64,000 nt of DNA from contig CANNEA010000004.1 of assembly GCA_947503525.1 (NCBI GenBank), positions 62,001 through 126,000 on the forward strand. Direction: 5' to 3'. The stretch is from an uncultured Carboxylicivirga sp. (lineage in GTDB: Bacteria > Bacteroidota > Bacteroidia > Bacteroidales > Marinilabiliaceae). Below the pieces are notes generated by a model. It was not told the DNA's origin, searched no databases, and was given only the letters and a program-made list of their open reading frames with translations. Shown here in pieces: positions 45,019-55,392 of this stretch. The translations under genes were made by a program, and so were the position numbers. The stretch's first letter is position 1; the number at the start of each line of letters is the position of its first letter.

Positions 45019-45903
45019 TTAACTTCCGAACTTGTAGCTCAAACCAAACCCAAAAAGTTGTTTAAATTGAGCTCTTGGACCATGTTCTGTCCCATCGGAA
45101 TCAACATACTTGATGTCATCATCATAAATAAGGTTGAATGAGGCAATAGCACTTAACCATTCGTTAACCTTTAAATTAAAAACCAATTCCCAATCCACAT
45201 CAATATTTTGAGGTTTCTCGGTCAAGCTTGAAAATAAATCTAATCGAGTCGCCACATCAACGTTTTTAACCAGGTTAGCTTTCTTAGCAGTCATTTTAAC
45301 CAATGCACCATATTCTTCCCTAAGGTTTTTACCTGGAGTTACACCATAGGCTCCAGCAATTGATAAAGAATCATCCAATACAAAAGTTGTTTTACTTGTC
45401 AAAGGAGATAGATATAAAGAGAAGTTTTCAGATGGTTTATAGTCCATACCCAAAGAAACATTTAGATAAGCCGGTGACATAAATTCCGACAGTTTAATTG
45501 TATTCTCCGGAGGATCACTATATCCATAATCAAACTGTGTCTTAAAATCCATCAAGGCAGAATAAAACCATTTTTTACCAGCCGAATAACCAAACTTAGA
45601 AACGATGTAAATTTTATCCTCGGTCTTGAATGGATTGTCTTTACCTTGTTTGGTTAAACCATAACCTAAATCAACAACGTTATCCCAATTAACTTTCTCT
45701 TTCTTATAGTTAAAATAGCTATTCACTAAAAAAGTACCGGCCAAGGAATTTTTACCCCCGGCAGCCCAATTGGTCAAAGAAACTTGATTAAAGGTGAATG
45801 AGGTTGTTCCACCCACTTTCCAATACGTAGTATCTTTTTTGGCATCCTGTGCCAAAATTGAAATAGAGCCTAATAACATAAGGCTCAACAAAATCTTCTT
45901 CAT
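45019..45903 (-). CDS. DUF3078 outer-membrane beta-barrel-like protein
   Basis: A 294-residue exported protein: signal peptide MKKILLSLMLLGSISILAQ, then WKVGGTTSFTFNQVSLTNWAAGG-type start (the first 20 or so mature residues are the DUF3078 signature with an N-W-A-A-G-G segment), alternating aromatic strands, and a terminal strand ending in FGLSYKFGS, an aromatic-rich outer-membrane insertion end. DUF3078 is nearly confined to Bacteroidota; function unknown. Confidence 0.88.
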   Translation of the reverse strand: MKKILLSLMLLGSISILAQDAKKDTTYWKVGGTTSFTFNQVSLTNWAAGGKNSLAGTFLVNSYFNYKKEKVNWDNVVDLGYGLTKQGKDNPFKTEDKIYIVSKFGYSAGKKWFYSALMDFKTQFDYGYSDPPENTIKLSEFMSPAYLNVSLGMDYKPSENFSLYLSPLTSKTTFVLDDSLSIAGAYGVTPGKNLREEYGALVKMTAKKANLVKNVDVATRLDLFSSLTEKPQNIDVDWELVFNLKVNEWLSAIASFNLIYDDDIKYVDSDGTEHGPRAQFKQLFGFGLSYKFGS

Positions 45904-45980
45904 AAGATAGGTTTATGCAATAATATAATTTAGTTTGCCCCACAAAGGCAGGGCAAACTTACTCAATCATTTGATATTTT

Positions 45981-46805
45981 TTAGTCTTCTTTAATGATAT
46001 GTACATCTCTTTGAGGGAAAGGAATTGAAACGCCTTGTTTATCAAATTCTTTCTTCACAAATTCCATCATAAAGAAATAAACATCCCAATAATCTGCAGC
46101 ATTAGCCCATACTCTGGTTACTAAGTTTACAGAACTGTCGCCATGTTCAACAACCCCAATAAAAGCCTCTGGGTCTTTTAGAATCTTTTCATTCCTTGAG
46201 ATGACTTCCTTGATGATATCTCTGGCCTTATCAATATCATCTCCATATCCAATCCCAAATGTAAAGTCTACTCTTCGAGTTGCCTGTGATGAAAAATTAG
46301 TCATAGCGCCGGTGGACAAACCGCCATTTGGAATGATAACCGTTTTATTATCAGGCGTAGTTAATATTGTATTAAAGATTTGAATTTCTTTAACAACCCC
46401 CATATATCCTTGCGCTTCAATAAAATCACCCACTTTGAACGGACGTAAGATTAAGAGTATTACTCCGCCGGCAAAATTCTGAAGCGTCCCAGATAAGGCC
46501 ATACCAATTGCCAAACCCGCCGCACCCAGAACAGCGATAAAGGAAGTCATATTTACACCCATGTAGGTTATTACACTAATTACCAATAACACTTTGAGTG
46601 TAGTAGCAATCAAACTTACCAAGAAAGGAACTAATGTTGGATCAACATTTCGAGCCATCAAAACACGCTTGAAGCCTTTAACCATAGTACTTACAATCCA
46701 AAGTCCAACTACAAGTATTAATAATCCAATAAGTAGCTTTGTTCCATACTGTAGTATCATTTCCTGAATGTTTTCTACATCAAATGAGTAACCAAAAATT
46801 TCCAT
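45981..46805 (-). CDS. mscS: Small-conductance mechanosensitive channel
   Basis: A 274-residue MscS. Three transmembrane segments: about 20-44, 60-82 and the pore helix TM3 around LGAAGLAIGMALSGTLQNF with the Gly/Ala packing pattern. The beta domain follows with PFKVGDFIE and VIIPNG. Length equals E. coli MscS. It opens under membrane tension to release solutes in osmotic downshock. It is likely followed by DUF3078 in the same transcript, 77 bp apart. Confidence 0.93.
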   Translation of the reverse strand: MEIFGYSFDVENIQEMILQYGTKLLIGLLILVVGLWIVSTMVKGFKRVLMARNVDPTLVPFLVSLIATTLKVLLVISVITYMGVNMTSFIAVLGAAGLAIGMALSGTLQNFAGGVILLILRPFKVGDFIEAQGYMGVVKEIQIFNTILTTPDNKTVIIPNGGLSTGAMTNFSSQATRRVDFTFGIGYGDDIDKARDIIKEVISRNEKILKDPEAFIGVVEHGDSSVNLVTRVWANAADYWDVYFFMMEFVKKEFDKQGVSIPFPQRDVHIIKED

Positions 46806-46944
46806 AGTAATTAAGTTAAGTGTTTATTATTCGAATTTTAAACCAAATTCGTTCGGAATTGTTCATCAAATTTAGGCTTAATTGAAACATTTTACATTAA
46901 TTTTAACCGAAATAATTACCTTCGCCGCAATAACAATATAGCAT

Positions 46945-47553
46945 ATGTTTGTGAATAAAACCAGTCTGTTAGATACCACGATAGCCAACAAAAAAGTTAA
47001 AGCTTTAATTTTTGATATGGATGGTACGCTTGTTGATACTTTGCCGGCTCATTACGAGGCTTGGTTAAAGGCAAGTGAAGAGTATGGAGTTAATTTCTCA
47101 ATGGAATATTTTCAGGCTTTAACAGGCCGACCAACAATCGAATTGGGAAAAGATATTGTTAAGGCATTTGATTTGCCATTAAGTCCGGTTGAATTAGTGC
47201 GAAGAAAAGAAGTTTTGGTGAAGGAGCAATTACATAAAGTAAGCGTTTTTAAACCCATTCTGGAGGTCATCAAAAAGTTTCACATGCAAATTCCAATGGC
47301 TGTTGGAACAGGAGCCCGAAAAGTTATGGCAGAGCGCATTTTGGAAGCCACACAACTTAAATCGTATTTCGACATTATTGTAACTTCCGATGATGTTCAG
47401 AATTACAAGCCACATCCTGAGACTTTTATGAAATCCGCAGAACACTTTGGGATTAAACCTGAAAACTGTCTTGTTTTTGAAGATGGACATCTTGGAATAG
47501 AAGCTGCTAAAACAGCTGGTATGATGGTAATTGATGTAAATCCATTTTATTAA
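46945..47553 (+). CDS. HAD-superfamily hydrolase, beta-phosphoglucomutase-like
   Basis: A 202-residue HAD phosphatase or mutase. Motif I is IFDMDGTLVDT with nucleophile Asp24 and acid/base Asp26; motif II is VGTGA; motif III includes Lys in NYKPHPETF; motif IV is FEDGHLGIEAA. The helical cap has the ALTGRPTIEL segment. This pattern covers beta-phosphoglucomutase and small sugar-phosphate phosphatases (YqaB/YbiV type). A TACCTTCG box at 46917-46924 is a possible -7 element. It is 14 bp before the next gene. Confidence 0.88.
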   Translation: MFVNKTSLLDTTIANKKVKALIFDMDGTLVDTLPAHYEAWLKASEEYGVNFSMEYFQALTGRPTIELGKDIVKAFDLPLSPVELVRRKEVLVKEQLHKVSVFKPILEVIKKFHMQIPMAVGTGARKVMAERILEATQLKSYFDIIVTSDDVQNYKPHPETFMKSAEHFGIKPENCLVFEDGHLGIEAAKTAGMMVIDVNPFY

Positions 47554-47567
47554 AGCTACATCTCTTA

Positions 47568-48182
47568 ATGGATCCAATATTATTATTCGATTATATAGGT
47601 ACGATGGTTTTTGCGATTAGCGGAACATTAACCGCAGCGCAAAAACGACTCGATCTTTTTGGGGCGATCTTCATTGGCTTTGTTACCGCGATTGGTGGAG
47701 GTACTGTTCGTGATATGATGTTAGGTAACCTTCCGGTTTCCTGGATTCAATCGAGTAATTATTTTTACATCATACTGCTGGGTGTTTTCATTACAATTGT
47801 TTTTAAAAAGATTGTACTAAAATTACGCAACACCCTATTTCTATTTGATACGATCGGAATTGGAGTATTTACTGTGTTGGGACTGGAAAAAGCTTTGGCT
47901 TTTGGTATTGCTCCTCCCATTGCTGTAATAATGGGACTTTCATCAGCGGTGGTTGGAGGAATTATAAGAGACACTCTTTGTAACGAAGTACCACTAATTT
48001 TCCATCGAGAAATCTATGCGACTGCATGTATTGCGGGTGCTGTAGTATATCTGGCCATGCGATATGTCGGCCTGCCTCCTATCGTGTACACCTGGGTTAC
48101 AGTTGCAACTATTATAAGTATTAGACTGTTGGCTGTTCGATACAAACTTGCGATACCAAAGATTAGCTTGTCTGATGACTAA
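47568..48182 (+). CDS. UPF0126 (YadS/YicG-type) membrane protein
   Basis: A 204-residue membrane protein with six or seven hydrophobic segments and two inverted copies of the glycine-rich UPF0126/TRIC repeat: FAISGTLTAAQKRLDLFG with AIGGGTVRDMMLG, and GLEKALAFGIAP with VVGGIIRDTL. The family is related to TRIC cation channels, and some members transport glycine. It ends 4 bp into the end of the convergent helicase gene and is probably co-transcribed with the HAD gene. Confidence 0.88.
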   Translation: MDPILLFDYIGTMVFAISGTLTAAQKRLDLFGAIFIGFVTAIGGGTVRDMMLGNLPVSWIQSSNYFYIILLGVFITIVFKKIVLKLRNTLFLFDTIGIGVFTVLGLEKALAFGIAPPIAVIMGLSSAVVGGIIRDTLCNEVPLIFHREIYATACIAGAVVYLAMRYVGLPPIVYTWVTVATIISIRLLAVRYKLAIPKISLSDD

Positions 48183-50185
48183 TCCTCTTCGTATCCCAAA
48201 TGATCTGCAATATTACGAAACTCATTTGCTTTCTCAACTTCACCTAACTTAAAACACGCTTCGCTCAAAAAGTAATAGGCCTCAGCACTGGTACGTCTTA
48301 TGTTAGTCGCTTTTACCAAATCATTATAAGCATCTTCATACCTTTTCAATGATAGACGATTGCATCCCCGATTAAAGGCAACTTTAAACGATCGTTTCTT
48401 TATTTTTCCGGCCTTGCCATAATCTTCCTCAGCACCTTCAAAATCACCAATTTCAGCCTTCAAGCCTGCACGTCGCATTAAAGCATCAAAAAACGATGGA
48501 TCCAACTTCAGAGCTTTATCTAAATTAGCCAGTGCAGACCGACTATCCTGGTATTTGACAAGGCATTCATTGGCCATCAGGTAATATTCATAGGCAAATT
48601 CTCCAACACTTTTTTGCTGCCTTTTTAAATCATCTTTTAAATCAGCAATCTGACTATTAAGCTGTGTTATTTTCGAAAGTTTTATTCCTATAAAACGTTG
48701 TACCGACTCAACTGAAAGTGCCTCTTGCTTTTCATTGGCCATGACCAAAGCAGCAACAGCCTTTGTAAAGTCGTTGTCATTAAATTTATTTAAGGCCTCT
48801 TTATATAAATCGCCAGCTTCAGCTTTATTGAGTTCCTTCTCTATTAACACCTTATTGTTAGCTGCCTTAGAAAACTCAACTACCTCTCTTTTTACAATGA
48901 CATCACGTTCACTTACCTGTGTTTTCAAAACAATGCCATTTAAAGAACGACAACGACTCAGAGCAACATATAGTTGACCTCCGGCAAATGCCCCGCCTGA
49001 AAAATCAAGCATCACTTTGTCAAAGGTTAAGCCTTGACTTTTATGCACAGTAATAGCCCATGCCAGCTTCAATGGATATTGAGAAAAGGATCCTAATTCT
49101 TCTTCAATTATTCTATTATTCTTCTCATCATATTTGTAGCGGATATTACGCCATACTTCTTTCTCAACCAAAAACATCTCGTCATTTTCCAGTCTCACAT
49201 AAATCCCATCTTCATCCATTTCTTCGATTCGCCCAAGGCTGCCATTATACCAACGTTTTTCCATGTCATTTTTTACAAACATGACTTGGGCATTTTCTTT
49301 AAGCACCAGGTTCTTTAGTGTTGGTAAGGCCGACTCAGGAAATTCTCCCGAAATCTGTCCGACAAATTCCATTTCTTTTCCTTCCAGCTCCTCCAACTTG
49401 GTATCATTGATATAATCCACCGTATCGCGTCGCGTAGCAAGCGTAATAAAAAACTCATCCATCGGAACTTTAAATTCTGGATTGAGTCTTTGGTTGATCG
49501 CCATTATATCCCTACGATCTGCCTTTTTTAATCGTACTTTATCCAGAAGATTGACAAACGAATCATCCTTTTGACGATATACTTTTTTCAATTCAATTTG
49601 AACCAGAGGAATTTTCTGAAAAACACGTGCTGAAAAGAAATATGGCGATTGATAGAAACGACGTAGTATCTGCCAGTCATCCCTCTTTACAACAGGCTCC
49701 AACTGAAACACATCACCAACCATTAACAACTGCTTACCTCCAAAAGGCAGGTTCATATTTTTTGTGTACACCCTTAGAACGCGATCGATAAAATCTAATA
49801 TATCAGACCTTACCATTGATACCTCATCGATGATAAGTAAGTCCATTTCCTCAATCAATTGCTTATGTGCTTTTCTATATTTCAAGAAGTCAAAAATTCG
49901 CCCTTTTTTGGTTGACAAATCCGGATCATCAGGTAATATTGGTCGGAATGGGACTTTAAAAAATGAGTGGATAGTTACTCCACCCGCATTAATTGCAGCT
50001 ATTCCCGTTGGCGCAACTACCACAAATTTCTTATGCGTGTGCTGGCATATATATCGCAGAAAGGTTGATTTACCCGTACCGGCACGTCCGGTTAAAAAAA
50101 CAGACGAATTAGTATATTGAATTAGTTTTAAAGCATCCTGAAATTCATCATTATCTGTATCAATATGCTCGGGTAATTGATTCAT
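48179..50185 (-). CDS. PIF1-like helicase fused to TPR repeats
   Basis: A 668-residue SF1B helicase with Walker A GRAGTGKSTF (37-46), Walker B LLIIDEVSM, and LAWAITVHKSQGLTF. Its helicase part is clearly related to the 18-20 kb helicase, but after about residue 480 it has a helical linker and at least three TPR units (SRSALANLDKALKLDPSFF, EGAEEDYGKAGKIKKRS, KRYEDAYNDLVKATNI). TPR tails are protein-binding, so it may be recruited to a partner. Its start lies 5 bp after the stop of a large TPR protein, suggesting an operon. Confidence 0.88.
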   Translation of the reverse strand: MNQLPEHIDTDNDEFQDALKLIQYTNSSVFLTGRAGTGKSTFLRYICQHTHKKFVVVAPTGIAAINAGGVTIHSFFKVPFRPILPDDPDLSTKKGRIFDFLKYRKAHKQLIEEMDLLIIDEVSMVRSDILDFIDRVLRVYTKNMNLPFGGKQLLMVGDVFQLEPVVKRDDWQILRRFYQSPYFFSARVFQKIPLVQIELKKVYRQKDDSFVNLLDKVRLKKADRRDIMAINQRLNPEFKVPMDEFFITLATRRDTVDYINDTKLEELEGKEMEFVGQISGEFPESALPTLKNLVLKENAQVMFVKNDMEKRWYNGSLGRIEEMDEDGIYVRLENDEMFLVEKEVWRNIRYKYDEKNNRIIEEELGSFSQYPLKLAWAITVHKSQGLTFDKVMLDFSGGAFAGGQLYVALSRCRSLNGIVLKTQVSERDVIVKREVVEFSKAANNKVLIEKELNKAEAGDLYKEALNKFNDNDFTKAVAALVMANEKQEALSVESVQRFIGIKLSKITQLNSQIADLKDDLKRQQKSVGEFAYEYYLMANECLVKYQDSRSALANLDKALKLDPSFFDALMRRAGLKAEIGDFEGAEEDYGKAGKIKKRSFKVAFNRGCNRLSLKRYEDAYNDLVKATNIRRTSAEAYYFLSEACFKLGEVEKANEFRNIADHLGYEED

Positions 50186-50190
50186 TCGAT

Positions 50191-52335
50191 TTATTTGTTA
50201 TCAGAAAGAGCAGTAGCATCTTCCGCACCATATCGCTTTATAACATTATAAGCTTTATAAATTCCCAGTTCACCGGCCTTGCTTAAATCAGCAGTTCCTT
50301 CTGCTTCTTTTTCAAGATAGATGAGTGTTAATCCTCTATTAAAATAAGCTTCTGCAAAGTCAGGATTTAGTTCAATTGCTTTTGTAAAATCCTCAACACC
50401 TTGTAGGAAATTTCGCTTTAAACAGTGAACGATTGCCCTATTAAAATAGGCGAATTCAAACTTGGGTGATATGGCAATGACCTTATTTAAATCATCTAAT
50501 ATCAGATCATAATCAACCACATACTCCAATTCCTTCTCGATACCACTTGAATTGGCATTGGTAGGCTGAGGCGTATTAACCTTTAACGGACCTTTGAGCG
50601 TAATGTTATTATTCTGGATTTCCTCCTCTTCCATGGCTCGAATTTCCTCTACCATTTTATAACGGCAATAGGCACGATTAAATAAGGCCAATACATTCTC
50701 CGGTTGTTCCCTTATAAGCTCGTCAAAATCGGCCATTGAGTTACTATAATTCACTACCAGACCATATAAAACCGCACGAACAATTAATATTTCAGAATCT
50801 GTTTCTTCTTCGTCATTCAGTTCTTCATTAATACCATTAATTGTATTAAACAGCTGAATTGATGTTCTTCCCTGGGCTTCAACTTCCCTATTCGTTATTT
50901 TAAGCGTATTGGTATATAATTTTTTCTTATTAAACAACTCTACTTCCGCTTCATAATATTTTGGTCGACCAAGCAGCGTATCAGCTGAATAAAAAGATAA
51001 ACCAAAAACAGGTTCGAGATCGATAAAGATATTCCTATTTTGTACCTTACCTCTTATACTGGTAAACTCTTCATCCTTTTCATCCTTATCTTCGAAATCA
51101 TCCAAAACCGCCAATTTATTGGCATTCCTTATGTCCTTATCTTTCTTCTTACGAGTTGCTTTTTTATGCTTCCCATCCGATTTTGCTTCATCATCCTTGT
51201 ACTTACTATCGCGAATCTGAGCCAAATCACTCTTCGTACGTCTATCTTGCTCAAGCTTATAGGCAGTCTGAAAATCAATATTGGCACCTTGTCGATCGTT
51301 CAGGTTTTGCTTCGCAATGGCACGACTTTGATATCCAGCTCCAAAATTCGGATAATTGGCAACAACAATATTTAAATCCTCTAATGCTTGTCTGTAGTTC
51401 CCTAATTCTAAAAACAACTGCGCTCTTTGATATAAAACCAGTAAATCTTCGGGAGTCAATGCCAGTACTCTTGAGAAATCTTCCACTGCACGATTGAGAT
51501 CTCCAATTTGAGCTCTTAATATACCTCTATTGTTATAGGCCATTGCATTTTTTGGCTCCATCTCAATCACCTGCTCAAAGTCCTTCATGGTACCCCTTAA
51601 ATCATCCAGTTGATAACGTATGCTACCACGAATCATATAAAATTGAGCAACATCGGATTTGAGTTCAATAACCTTATTGTAATCATTCAAAGCGTCTTCA
51701 TAGCGTCCCATTTGATAATACAATATACCTCGTGACGCAAATCCATCTGACATATAGGGATTGAGTTCTACAACCTTTGAAAAATCAGCTAAGGCGCCTA
51801 TGGTATCATTTGCACTTATTTTAGCTCCACCCCTGCTCAAATAAGCACTAAGCATTCCCGGGTTTTTATCTAAAATAATATCATAATCTTCTATGGCAGA
51901 ATCGTATTCCTTAAGCGCAGTTTTACTCTGACCTCGGTTAACCCGCAGGTTTATATTATTAGGATCAACCTTCAGACCTTCAGAATAATCCTGAATTGCT
52001 TTTTCGTGATTACTTTTTCGGCTCATTATTATGCCTCTCACATTATAGGCATCCACCAAAAACGGATTTTTCATTAATGCTGAATTTAAATCTATTTCAG
52101 CACCGTTGTAATCTTCGAGGTAATATTTGGCCAAGCCACGGTAAAAATAGGGCTCAGACAAATAAGGTTTTACTCTGATAACCTTATTAAAATATTGTAT
52201 CGCTAATACGTAATCCTCAAAATACAAGGCATTCTTACCTATGGTAAGCATTCGATCGGTATTGATTTGAGCCTCTGCCTTTGGTGTAGCTAAACTCAAA
52301 ATCACTACTAGTAAAAGTATATATCGTTGAATCAT
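50191..52335 (-). CDS. Exported TPR-repeat protein
   Basis: A 714-residue protein with a signal peptide (LLLVVILSLATPKAEAQ) and about ten TPR units, for example SEPYFYRGLAKYYLEDYNGA, IDLNSALMKNPFLVDAYNVR and ALNDYNKVIELKSDVAQF. A Lys/Asp/Glu-rich break lies around residues 375-415, and TPRs resume after about 520 and near the end (FTKAIELNPDFAEAYFNRG). It would be periplasmic and act as a scaffold. The signal peptide contrasts with the cytoplasmic helicase encoded next, so shared transcription need not mean shared complex. Confidence 0.87.
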   Translation of the reverse strand: MIQRYILLLVVILSLATPKAEAQINTDRMLTIGKNALYFEDYVLAIQYFNKVIRVKPYLSEPYFYRGLAKYYLEDYNGAEIDLNSALMKNPFLVDAYNVRGIIMSRKSNHEKAIQDYSEGLKVDPNNINLRVNRGQSKTALKEYDSAIEDYDIILDKNPGMLSAYLSRGGAKISANDTIGALADFSKVVELNPYMSDGFASRGILYYQMGRYEDALNDYNKVIELKSDVAQFYMIRGSIRYQLDDLRGTMKDFEQVIEMEPKNAMAYNNRGILRAQIGDLNRAVEDFSRVLALTPEDLLVLYQRAQLFLELGNYRQALEDLNIVVANYPNFGAGYQSRAIAKQNLNDRQGANIDFQTAYKLEQDRRTKSDLAQIRDSKYKDDEAKSDGKHKKATRKKKDKDIRNANKLAVLDDFEDKDEKDEEFTSIRGKVQNRNIFIDLEPVFGLSFYSADTLLGRPKYYEAEVELFNKKKLYTNTLKITNREVEAQGRTSIQLFNTINGINEELNDEEETDSEILIVRAVLYGLVVNYSNSMADFDELIREQPENVLALFNRAYCRYKMVEEIRAMEEEEIQNNNITLKGPLKVNTPQPTNANSSGIEKELEYVVDYDLILDDLNKVIAISPKFEFAYFNRAIVHCLKRNFLQGVEDFTKAIELNPDFAEAYFNRGLTLIYLEKEAEGTADLSKAGELGIYKAYNVIKRYGAEDATALSDNK

Positions 52336-52458
52336 TTATAAACTTGCTCTCTATTCTATAATTATGGTGTCGACAAATATAATTAAATATAAACAGGCAA
52401 CTTTGCAATTAGGTTTAAATTGCTAAACCCCCAATATCAGCTAGCAAAAATTATTCCG

Positions 52459-54156
52459 TTATCTTATAAATTTGGTTTTATATTCAGAACTATTACCCTT
52501 TGCATCGATCACTTTGACCACTAATTCATTCTCCCCTTTATTGGTATCAATATCCTTAAAAGCTCCGCTTAACAAACTGCGTTTACCATCATATTCAAAT
52601 AATGCCCAGTTACCATTAATCAAACATTCAAAATGATCGATCCCACTGAAATCATCACTAATTAATACCTCAATAGATTTGCGTGATGTATAGTTGTTTG
52701 AAGCAGGGGCTTTTCTTAATCTGATTTTTGGAGGAATGGTATCAATCCCTATGGCAATTCTACCAAAATTGCGAGTTGACATTTTAACAAAACCTTCTTC
52801 AAATTTACCTCCTCTATAATAGGTTTTATTGCTGGCTGTTAAACCAATTACACATAGTTTTTCCTTCCATGCCAGCAATGAGTCAGGAACAGGCAATTCC
52901 ACTTTCATTAACTTATGCATTGGGATATGATCATCGCCAATAGTATATACCGGAGAAAGTAATTCAGTAATTGAATCATTGCGATGAACCAGTAATTCAG
53001 CATCCTCATACAAGGAATTTGAAGGAATTGAAATCTTCATACCTAAGGTGTCGATCGAATAGTGCTGATTGTATTTTAATCTTTTATTATCGTATGTTTT
53101 CAATTCTTTTCGGTAAGGCTGATCACCAACTAAGATAAATTCCAAAATAGAAGTATTGCCAGTCACATCCTTAATAATATACTTCATTTTATACCGTTGA
53201 TTCGGTAAAACTTTTATTGAATATCGTTCTTTAACCTTATAAATACTTAATCGGTTATTTGGCAGAATATAACTCCTTTGAATAACTTTACCCGTACGCT
53301 TTTTTTCAGCATAATCGATATGCGCATTTAAATATCGCGTTTCGGCAAAACTAAATTCCTCCACATCGGAAGCATAAACAAGCGAATCATTAGCAAATAA
53401 CTCAATAGTTTTTACCCCACATTTTCGCCAGCTTTCCGATAAATAATCCAACACTTGAACACCAATTCCTATTTCCCCATGGACTCTTAACTCTTTCCAG
53501 CCCTTGGGATGAAATTGACCATCATAATGAACTGTTGGGTAATACTTTTCTTTATCCACTCCTTTAACCGAAGCATCTTTGGATAAGGGATAAATTTTTA
53601 AACCTTGAATTTGTGGCTTTACATCATCCGGAATATCCGACCTAAATAACATGGGATCTGTTGGCTTTTGAGTTGCCTTATCACGAATTTCATAATGTAA
53701 ATGTGGTCCTCCTGAACTACCAGAATTTCCACTATATCCAACAACCTCTCCTCGGTCAACGGTTAATTCGCCTTTCTTAAAAAACAACTCTATGCCAAAT
53801 GATTTCTTCTCATACTGACGAAGCTTAACGATAGAATCAATTTTGTTTGAGTAACGTTCTAAATGGGCATATACGGTAGTATGACCACTTGGGTGATCAA
53901 TATAAATAGCTTTGCCATAGCCACCAGATGACACTTTTATTCGTGAAACGTAGCCAATATCACTTGCATAAATACGATACCCGGTCTTACCATTAGTTGT
54001 TAAGTCTAATCCTGAATGAAAATGATTGGAACGTATTTCAGCAAAACTTCCACTGACCACAGGTTTAATTTTCATGGGCAACACAAAATCACTCTGCGCT
54101 GAACAATACCCATTCACTAACATTACTAACAATATCAAATTGATAATTCGTCCCAT
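52459..54156 (-). CDS. M23-family (LytM) metallopeptidase
   Basis: A 565-residue exported peptidase. After a signal peptide comes the M23 domain: HFHSGLDL (zinc ligands His and Asp, about 46-52), GHTTVYAHLERY, and GPHLHYEIRD with the HxH pair. The remaining 370 residues are beta-rich, with several Ig-like folds, ending in a segment resembling cell-surface domains (DDFSGIDHFECLINGNWALF). Typical of Bacteroidota M23 proteins that cut peptidoglycan peptide bridges or act in its turnover. First in a possible three-gene run with the TPR protein and helicase. Confidence 0.92.
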   Translation of the reverse strand: MGRIINLILLVMLVNGYCSAQSDFVLPMKIKPVVSGSFAEIRSNHFHSGLDLTTNGKTGYRIYASDIGYVSRIKVSSGGYGKAIYIDHPSGHTTVYAHLERYSNKIDSIVKLRQYEKKSFGIELFFKKGELTVDRGEVVGYSGNSGSSGGPHLHYEIRDKATQKPTDPMLFRSDIPDDVKPQIQGLKIYPLSKDASVKGVDKEKYYPTVHYDGQFHPKGWKELRVHGEIGIGVQVLDYLSESWRKCGVKTIELFANDSLVYASDVEEFSFAETRYLNAHIDYAEKKRTGKVIQRSYILPNNRLSIYKVKERYSIKVLPNQRYKMKYIIKDVTGNTSILEFILVGDQPYRKELKTYDNKRLKYNQHYSIDTLGMKISIPSNSLYEDAELLVHRNDSITELLSPVYTIGDDHIPMHKLMKVELPVPDSLLAWKEKLCVIGLTASNKTYYRGGKFEEGFVKMSTRNFGRIAIGIDTIPPKIRLRKAPASNNYTSRKSIEVLISDDFSGIDHFECLINGNWALFEYDGKRSLLSGAFKDIDTNKGENELVVKVIDAKGNSSEYKTKFIR

Positions 54157-54422
54157 ATTATATTTCGCTTATTTCGGCTGATCGCAAAAATAGCCCATCA
54201 ACCTTTCTTTTACAACTGCTAAGCAAGCTCATTATTGTTTTCAAGCAACCATTTTTATAAAAAAGCATCATTATTGTTAAAGCTTCTTAATTCCAATAAG
54301 AATGGCACAATTTTCTCTACACAAAACAGACACAAATAGTTTCATATTTATTTGAGTTGAGGAGATTAGTTAAGCTTTGAATAACATAACCCTTTCATAA
54401 CAAATAGAAAATTTAAGGAATT

Positions 54423-55184
54423 ATGAAGAAATTAGGATTTGGTGCAATCATAGCAATACTAGCTATATTTAATTTTAGCTGTAATGATGAAGATGACAGC
54501 TATTCGTTAAACGATATTTGGATTACAATAGGAAATATTGAAGGTGATTCGAATGCTTACATAATTGTAACTGATGAAGGAACAAGACTTTTTCCTTCTG
54601 CCACCGCTGTACCTGAATATGGCTTTGAAAATGGCGATCGTATGTTTGTCAACTTTACAATTTTGGCAGATGGTGAAGAAGGTACAGGTATAGATCATTA
54701 CATAAAACTTAATGGCTATAGCGAAATATTAACAAAAGGTATAATTGAATATAATCCGGAAAATGCTGATTCCATTGGAAATGATGCACTTTGGTTTAGT
54801 AAACCGGATGAGGATGTTTGGATCGCCAATAATTATCTAAATGTCAATTTCGTATATGAAGGAGCTCCATGGATAACACATTACATCAATTTGGTTTATG
54901 ATGTAGACAATTTAACCACGGAAAATGGAACTCCCATATTCGAGATCAAACACAATAAAAATGGAGATACCTATACCGAGCCTCCACTACGAGGTTTTGT
55001 ATCTTTTGATCTAAATGAGTTAAAAGAAGCTGGCAAAAATGAAGTAACATTTATAGTACGTGCTATCGGAAGGTCCGGGGAATATGACTTCGAAAAGGAA
55101 TTCATCTATAAATACGATTCACCGGAAAACGAAACTATGGCTAAAATCACTTTTATGGAAGATCTTATGTTCATGTTGGAATAG
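54423..55184 (+). CDS. NigD-like lipoprotein
   Basis: A 253-residue lipoprotein with lipobox FNFSC at Cys20, then the acidic NDEDDSYSLNDIWITIG and a two-domain layout: OB-like N-terminal domain (about 30-110) and a beta-sandwich C-terminal domain (FDLNELKEAGKNEVTFIVRA). This is the NigD/NigD-like architecture of Bacteroidota, named after a bacteriocin-linked operon; function unknown. It stands alone between M23 and the tRNA. Confidence 0.78.
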   Translation: MKKLGFGAIIAILAIFNFSCNDEDDSYSLNDIWITIGNIEGDSNAYIIVTDEGTRLFPSATAVPEYGFENGDRMFVNFTILADGEEGTGIDHYIKLNGYSEILTKGIIEYNPENADSIGNDALWFSKPDEDVWIANNYLNVNFVYEGAPWITHYINLVYDVDNLTTENGTPIFEIKHNKNGDTYTEPPLRGFVSFDLNELKEAGKNEVTFIVRAIGRSGEYDFEKEFIYKYDSPENETMAKITFMEDLMFMLE

Positions 55185-55319
55185 CTTAATTCAGCCCCAT
55201 ATATCTTCAACAAAAGACTGCTTAAATTACTAAGTGGTCTTTTGTTTACTTACAAACAACTAATAATCTTTCAATTGCCTATCATCACTGAATTTCAACC
55301 AATATTTTTAACACATATA

Positions 55320-55351
55320 TTTGGATAGAAAAATCAGAACGTCTATATTTG
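55320..55351 (+). promoter_or_regulatory. Promoter of tRNA-Arg
   Basis: TTTG (55320-55323), a 20-bp spacer and TATATTTG (55344-55351): both boxes are exact. It is the best promoter in the window. A short hairpin (TGAGC/GCTCA) sits in the leader before the tRNA. Confidence 0.85.
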
Positions 55352-55392
55352 CACCGCATTTGAGCAAAAGCGCTCATAAAATGCAACAGAAC

